Of a stretch of DNA of 46,773 nt, positions 42,871-46,773 are shown piece by piece; position 1 is the first letter of the stretch; each line of letters begins with the position of its first letter. The DNA comes from Archangium gephyra (GTDB taxonomy: Bacteria > Myxococcota > Myxococcia > Myxococcales > Myxococcaceae). A program made the position numbers and the translations under genes. Below the pieces are notes generated by a model. It was not told the DNA's origin and ran no database searches. It saw only the letters and a list, made by a program, of their open reading frames with translations. Location: NCBI GenBank assembly GCA_003243425.1, contig QFQP01000045.1, positions 1-46,773 on the forward strand, given 5' to 3'.

Positions 42871-43557
42871 ATGACGACGCGGCGAAGCGTGCGTTACCCG
42901 TGGGCCCGAGGTGGGCTTTCCGGCTTGCTCATGCTGCTCACACCGTTCGTGTGGGTCGTCGACGTGAGCTCATGCGGAGGCAACGGCCCGGTGCAGACCG
43001 AACTCACCGGCCTGGCGCTGCTGGGCAAGTTCGACCTCGAGTGGACGTCGCTGGTGCTGCTCTCGATGGCGTTCACGGTGCTCACGCCGTTCATGGCGCT
43101 GAAGGTCACGCGCGCCGCGTGGGAGAGCTGCGTTCACGTGCTCGGTCTGGTGGCCACGGGCTTCTTCGTGTGGCTCGGTCACATGACGATGTTCTTCACC
43201 CTCTTCACCGACCGCTCACCGTATGGCGTCGGTGTGCTCGTGCTCGCGCTGTTGCTCGCGCTGCTCATCGATGCGGGCGCGAGAGGCTCGTCTTCAGCGT
43301 GCAGCAGTGGCGCCGAGCTGCCGTCAGGGCTTCTTGAGCAGATCTTTGAAGTTCTTCTTCTTCGTTTCACCGGCGCGCAGCTCATCAGCGATGCGCTCAC
43401 GCTCGAGCTCGACCGCGCGGTCACGCCGCAAGTCAGTGGCCTCGGTCGCTTCGTTCTTCGAAACGGCCGACAGTGGGCGGATGCCTTCGATGCGACGGTC
43501 TTCGCGGTAGCCGGACGCCATGTGGCGACTCTACTGCGCAGTTCTCCGCGCAGGTGA
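42871..43557 (+). CDS. Small multi-pass membrane protein with a suspect C-terminus
   Basis: The first 145 residues contain four membrane helices (LLMLLTPFVWVVDV, LVLLSMAFTVLTPFMAL, GLVATGFFVWLGHMTMFF, VLVLALLLALLI). After the last helix the frame runs on for about 85 more residues with irregular codon use. Part of that stretch lies antisense to the better-looking small gene at 43324-43521. The real protein may end nearer 43320 and the tail may be an open-frame extension. Function unknown. Confidence 0.55.
   Translation: MTTRRSVRYPWARGGLSGLLMLLTPFVWVVDVSSCGGNGPVQTELTGLALLGKFDLEWTSLVLLSMAFTVLTPFMALKVTRAAWESCVHVLGLVATGFFVWLGHMTMFFTLFTDRSPYGVGVLVLALLLALLIDAGARGSSSACSSGAELPSGLLEQIFEVLLLRFTGAQLISDALTLELDRAVTPQVSGLGRFVLRNGRQWADAFDATVFAVAGRHVATLLRSSPRR
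43324..43521 (-). CDS. Small hydrophilic protein antisense to the membrane gene
   Basis: The 65-residue frame reads as a credible protein: MASGYREDRRIEGIRPLSAV, then a charged helical region (DRAVELERERIADELRAGE) and the Lys-rich end KKKNFKDLLKKP. Codon use is better than in the plus-strand frame that covers it. The product is soluble, highly charged and probably helical. I do not recognise a named family. The full gene lies inside the last third of the plus-strand frame 42871-43557. Confidence 0.6.
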   Translation of the reverse strand: MASGYREDRRIEGIRPLSAVSKNEATEATDLRRDRAVELERERIADELRAGETKKKNFKDLLKKP

Positions 43558-43612
43558 TGGGTGGCCTTGCGGGAACTTGAGCGCGGCACGCGGCCTGCTC
43601 TGCACCCCAACC

Positions 43613-44461
43613 ATGTGGATTCGCACAGGTCTGATGTTGGCGATGTTGAGCGGCTGTGCCGGCCTGTTGGTGAAGCCGCTGCGCGTTCCGTTGATTGGTT
43701 CACCTTCGCTGAAGCACGAGTCGCTGCAGGTCACGACGGCCGACGGCATCGCGCTCGACGGCTGGTTGTTTCGTCCTGCAGAACGAGCGCGCGGGGTGGT
43801 GGTGTTGCTGCACGGCAAGGACATCAACCGGCAGCACTTCGTGGGCGCGGCCGAGCGGTTCGTGAAGCAGGGCTTCGCCGTCGTCGCCTACGACCAGCGC
43901 GCGCACGGCGCGTCGACCGGTGAGTTCGTCACCTACGGCGCGAACGAAGTGAACGATCTGCGGCTGGTGCTGGACGAAGCGCTCAACCGTGTCGGTCGAG
44001 AGCTGCCGGTCGCGGTGGTCGGCGAGTCGCTCGGCGCCGCGGTGGCAATTCAGACAGCCGCGGTTGAACCCAGAATTCGTGCCGTGGTCGCCGCGGCGTC
44101 GTTCGCAGATCTCGAAACGATGGTCGACGACGCGGTCTTGCCGGCAGGCTTCAAGTCGATCGTACGCCGTGAAGCCGAACGTGATGCCCGGTTCTCGGTG
44201 GCCGACATTTCACCCGCGAAGTCGGCCGCGAAGATCGACGTGCCGACCATGTTGATGCACGGCTCCGAAGACACATTCGTGCCGATGAAGCACTCGCTGA
44301 AGATCTACGGAGAGCTGCGCGCTCCGAAACGCTTCGTGCGGCTCGAAGGCGTCGACCACGTCGGCGTACTGCTGTCCGACCAGTCGTGGGAACAGATTGA
44401 CAGGTTCCTGTCAGATTCCGCTTTCGGGGCGGCCACCGCCTCGATGGCCGCCTCGAAGTGA
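43613..44461 (+). CDS. Alpha/beta-hydrolase lipoprotein
   Basis: The 282-residue product has a signal peptide with lipobox (MLSGC, Cys15) followed by a serine-hydrolase fold. The oxyanion region is LLHGKDINRQ, the nucleophile elbow is GESLG (Ser139), the acid lies in GSEDTFVP, and the His lies in GVDHVGVLL. It is an acyl or peptidyl hydrolase anchored in the envelope. The start at 43613 (MWIRTG) was chosen for the signal peptide. About 50 bp separate it from the membrane gene upstream on the same strand. Confidence 0.85.
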   Translation: MWIRTGLMLAMLSGCAGLLVKPLRVPLIGSPSLKHESLQVTTADGIALDGWLFRPAERARGVVVLLHGKDINRQHFVGAAERFVKQGFAVVAYDQRAHGASTGEFVTYGANEVNDLRLVLDEALNRVGRELPVAVVGESLGAAVAIQTAAVEPRIRAVVAAASFADLETMVDDAVLPAGFKSIVRREAERDARFSVADISPAKSAAKIDVPTMLMHGSEDTFVPMKHSLKIYGELRAPKRFVRLEGVDHVGVLLSDQSWEQIDRFLSDSAFGAATASMAASK

Positions 44462-45213
44462 CTGCTTCCGAAGCGCGGCCGAAGGATGGCGCTCAGACGA
44501 TCGGCACCGCGCGACCCTGGCTGCCTCGATGATGGCCGTCTCTGTCGATGTGAAGCGCGCTGCCGACAAGCGCGAGAGCACCTCGACTTCGAACTTCTGG
44601 GTGCCGCGTAGCGATGCCTTCGTGACGTTGCCTCTGGCCGGTGGTTTGGGCCGCCTCCGCTCCCAAACTCGGGGCCAGTTGCGCGGAATTCGCCTCGAGG
44701 TCGAGGGGCACGCGGGTGACGAGCTGTCTGCTCGCAACTCAAATGCACGTCACCCCCGGGGCTCATCAATTCGCCGAAACTCACGAACCATCGGCCTTGC
44801 ACCACCGACGACGACTTCTGCTCGCTCCGCCTTCAGCACCAGCGACCTCACCGCCTGGCCACGTCACGTTCGCGACCAGTTCGTCCGCCGCGTTGGCCGC
44901 GTGAAGGGCCGTGATCGTGCGCACCGTGCGCGTCACCACCGCCACCTCGTGCGTCGTCCTGACTCGGTCACGCCCGCTTCGCGACGGTTCAGATGTCACT
45001 CTTGGTCGATACGGTGCGTAAACCGTCATCTGAACCGACGAAGGCGCACTTTGTGTCGTGTCGCAGTGCCAACACGGATTGAGCTCCGAAGAGCGCAACG
45101 CGTCTTCACGCGCTCATCGACTGCACGGCCTGATGCTGCCCAGGCTGGGAGTCGATGAACGCGATGACAACCAGTCGACCGCGGGGGCTCGAGGCGTCTT
45201 GCCCGACGTCGCG
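44462..45213 (-). other. About 750 bp of eroded, gene-like sequence
   Basis: No intact gene is convincing here. On the minus strand, protein-like segments appear in different frames: THEVAVVTRTVRTI with ALHAANAADELVANVTW around 44850-44960, QLVTRVPLDLEANSAQLAP around 44670-44720, and LHIDRDGH around 44540. Stops and frame changes separate them, which is the pattern of a decayed gene. A long inverted repeat lies inside (44982-45040). The adjoining broken hydrolase copy suggests general decay of this stretch. Confidence 0.4.
44982..45040. repeat. 14-bp inverted repeat around a 31-nt spacer
   Basis: CGACGGTTCAGATG at 44982-44995 pairs with CATCTGAACCGACG at 45027-45040; 13 of 14 positions match. 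Inside the spacer, ACGGT and ACCGT (45011-45015, 45022-45026) can form a further hairpin. It could be a terminator, a remnant of a small mobile element, or a protein-binding site. No target duplication is obvious beside it. Confidence 0.6.
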
Positions 45214-45508
45214 TCAGCCCTTGATGAACGCGAGCAGGTCGGCGTTCACGAGGTCGGGTGCGTGGTGCACAGGCCGTGCGACAGCTTCTCGTACACCTTC
45301 AAGGTGCCGTGCTTGAGCAGCTTGATGCTCTTGTGCGCCGAGTTGGCGATGGGCACGACCTGATCATCGTCGCCGTGCATCACCAGCGTGGGCACGTCGC
45401 AGGCCTTCAGGTCTTCGGTGAAGTCGGTCTCGGAGAAGGCCTTGATGCCGTCGTAGTGCGCCTTCGCGCCGCCGCTCATGCCCTGCCGCCACCAGTTCTC
45501 GATGACAC
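45214..45508 (-). pseudogene. Truncated, frameshifted copy of the chloroperoxidase-type hydrolase
   Basis: The last third of the neighbouring hydrolase (45587-46426) is repeated here at close similarity: NWWRQGMSGGAKAHYDG, SETDFTEDLKACDVPTLV, MHGDDDQVVPIA and GTLKVYEKLSHG can be aligned. The N-terminal two thirds, including the nucleophile Ser, are missing. After TTH a single missing base shifts the frame; in the next frame it continues DLVNADLLAFIKG and stops at 45214. Truncation plus frameshift mark it as a pseudogene from a tandem duplication. Confidence 0.85.
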
Positions 45509-45586
45509 CCTGCCCGCGGCCTGAATGATCCGGTCGACGATGGAAGAGGTGCTCATTCACCTCGGGGAATAATGACCCCGCGTGAT

Positions 45587-46426
45587 TCAGCTGCCCTTCA
45601 CGAACGCGAGCAGGTCTTCGTTGATCATCTGCGGGTGCGTGGTGGCCATGCCGTGCGACAACTTCTCGTAGACCTTGAGGGTGCCGTTCTTCAGCAGCGT
45701 GATGGCCTTGAGCGCCGTCGCGGCGATGGGCACGACCTGATCATCGTCGCCGTGCATGACGAGCGTGGGCACCTCGCAGGCCTTGAGGTCTTCGGTGAAG
45801 TCGGTCTCTGAGAACGCCTTGATGCAGTCGAAGTGCGCCTTCGCGCTGCCGGTCATGCCCTGCCGCCACCAGTTGTTGATGAGGCCGTCCTTCTTGTCGG
45901 CGTGGTTCTTGTTGAAGCCGTAGAAGGGGCCGCTCGGCACGTCGAGGAAGAACTGCTGGCGGTTGGTCGCCACGTTGTTGCGGAAGTCGTCGAACACGGC
46001 CTTCTCGACACCTTCCGGGTTCGCGGGCGTCTTGAGCATCAGCGGCGTGATGGCGCCAATCAGCACCAGCTTCGCGACGCGGCCCTTGCCGTGCTTCACG
46101 GTGTAGCGAAGCGCTTCGCCACCGCCGGTGGAGTGGCCGATGTGCACCGTGTTCTTGAGGTCGAGGTGCTCGACGACCGCGGCGACGTCGGCGGCGTAGT
46201 GGTCCATGTCGTGACCGTCGAAGACCTGTTCAGAACGGCCGTGGCCCCGGCGGTCGTGCGCGATGACGCGGAAGCCGTGCGAGAGGAAGAAGAGGAACTG
46301 CGCTTCCCACTCGTCGGAGCTCAGCGGCCAGCCGTGGTGGAAGAAGATGGGTTGCGCGTTCTTCGGGCCGAGGTCCTTGTGGAAGAGCTCGACGCCGTCT
46401 TCGGTCTTGATGAAAGGTCCGTGCAT
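45587..46426 (-). CDS. Alpha/beta hydrolase, non-heme chloroperoxidase type
   Basis: The 279-residue protein matches cofactor-free haloperoxidases/arylesterases. The oxyanion motif is HHGWPLS with Trp33, the nucleophile elbow is GHSTGGG with Ser99, the acid is in HGDDDQVVP (about 228) and His258 lies in KLSHGMATTH. The HDRRGHGRS segment and the DFRNN/NRQQFF region are typical. These enzymes act as esterases in vivo, with peroxyacid-mediated halogenation as a side reaction. A partial broken copy lies 78 bp downstream on the same strand. Confidence 0.9.
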   Translation of the reverse strand: MHGPFIKTEDGVELFHKDLGPKNAQPIFFHHGWPLSSDEWEAQFLFFLSHGFRVIAHDRRGHGRSEQVFDGHDMDHYAADVAAVVEHLDLKNTVHIGHSTGGGEALRYTVKHGKGRVAKLVLIGAITPLMLKTPANPEGVEKAVFDDFRNNVATNRQQFFLDVPSGPFYGFNKNHADKKDGLINNWWRQGMTGSAKAHFDCIKAFSETDFTEDLKACEVPTLVMHGDDDQVVPIAATALKAITLLKNGTLKVYEKLSHGMATTHPQMINEDLLAFVKGS

Positions 46427-46650
46427 GTGCGGGCTGTAAGTGCGCCGAGCGTCGCGGGCGCGGAGTTACGCGGTTGTGACGCAGCGCACGAATTCATCGT
46501 CTCTTCTCATCCCGTATAGAGCAGGCGCGCTCATCGTCACCGTGGCTTGCGCAAGTCGGATGTGATGGCGTGCCGTTCCGTCGGCTACGGTTGAGCCGAA
46601 CCGACTGATGCCGTGAGCCTTGAATAACCAGTTCGTCGAATGAGGCGGAA
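46427..46650. other. Intergenic region, base composition becomes more AT-rich
   Basis: Between the hydrolase start and the putative partial gene I see no coding frame that looks like a protein. The composition drops in GC toward the window end. This stretch should contain the hydrolase promoter. Confidence 0.4.
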
Positions 46651-46773
46651 ATGTCTACCGATTCCATCACTCCTACACCTGCTGAGTCTCGCGTCACTAG
46701 AGGCGATCTCAAAATTGCCTCAAGAGAATTACCGAGCAAGCAATGTGTAGGAAGCCGAGGAAGTTCTCAGCCT
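46651..46773 (+). CDS. Possible 5' end of a gene running off the window
   Basis: A frame starts at ATG 46651 with GAGG 5 bp upstream (46642-46645) and stays open to the last base (41 codons). It reads MSTDSITPTPAESRVTRGDL and onward. Codon use is unlike the other genes, with many A- or T-ending codons such as TCT, ACT, GTA, TTA and AGA. That suggests a recently acquired gene, or chance. The rest lies outside the window. Confidence 0.35.
   Translation, partial: MSTDSITPTPAESRVTRGDLKIASRELPSKQCVGSRGSSQP

Noticed and set aside
44305..44805. Minus-strand frame of 166 codons at the end of the hydrolase lipoprotein
   Set aside because: It overlaps the intact lipoprotein gene and the eroded stretch, and is Arg/Ser-rich with no domain.

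Overview
The window is GC-rich chromosomal DNA, probably from the Myxococcota (myxobacterial delta-proteobacteria). This is inferred from gene content and codon use, not from a marker gene. The content is typical of that group: many short-signal lipoproteins, Ig-like (BIG2) repeat proteins with a lamin-tail domain, a Cys-rich lipoprotein, a membrane Ser/Thr kinase, an FHA-linked nucleotide cyclase, a PilZ protein, SpoIIE/STAS-type signalling and pilin-like proteins. I see no rRNA, tRNA, CRISPR array, phage or insertion sequence.

Layout: 0.1-4.9 kb holds a phospholipase C/P1-nuclease-like protein, a pilin-like protein and an HD-type phosphohydrolase on the minus strand, a fumarylacetoacetate-hydrolase-family enzyme and a small hypothetical gene. 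4.97-7.2 kb is a two-gene signalling operon: TPR plus cyclic-nucleotide-binding-fold protein, then class III cyclase plus FHA. A divergent GreA-like protein follows. 7.8-15.3 kb carries two adjacent lipoproteins built of about 16 and 8 BIG2 domains. 15.4-16.5 kb is a WYL regulator divergent from a VOC protein, with a 24-bp palindrome between them. 16.5-23.2 kb holds a PilZ protein coupled to a membrane protein, several secreted or membrane proteins, a disordered repeat protein, a coupled hydrolase/fatty-acid-hydroxylase-type pair and a DUF3467 gene.

23.2-28.7 kb opens with a decayed gene (frameshift plus stop) and then a compact signalling module: a histidine-kinase-like ATPase, a methyltransferase of the extracellular-factor (3-hydroxypalmitate methyl ester) family, and a membrane SpoIIE phosphatase, all with overlapping ends. 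Two divergent paralogous STAS-like proteins sharing an FNSST motif follow. Together they look like a partner-switching circuit built around a possible lipid-signal synthase, and I rate this the most interesting part of the window. A PRPP synthetase closes the block.

29.1-38.3 kb holds a Cys-rich lipoprotein, an ADP-ribosylglycohydrolase divergent from the cysE-cysK pair across a 21-bp palindrome, a LEA14-like lipoprotein, an HxlR regulator divergent from a pirin with an apparent Tat lipoprotein signal, a PDZ protein and a sirtuin. 38.4-42.8 kb is a minus-strand run: AraC regulator, short-chain dehydrogenase, metallopeptidase-like lipoprotein and Ser/Thr kinase. 42.9-46.8 kb holds a membrane protein overlapped by an antisense small gene, an alpha/beta-hydrolase lipoprotein, about 750 bp of eroded sequence, a broken tandem copy of a chloroperoxidase-type hydrolase, the intact copy, and a more AT-rich end where a further gene may begin.
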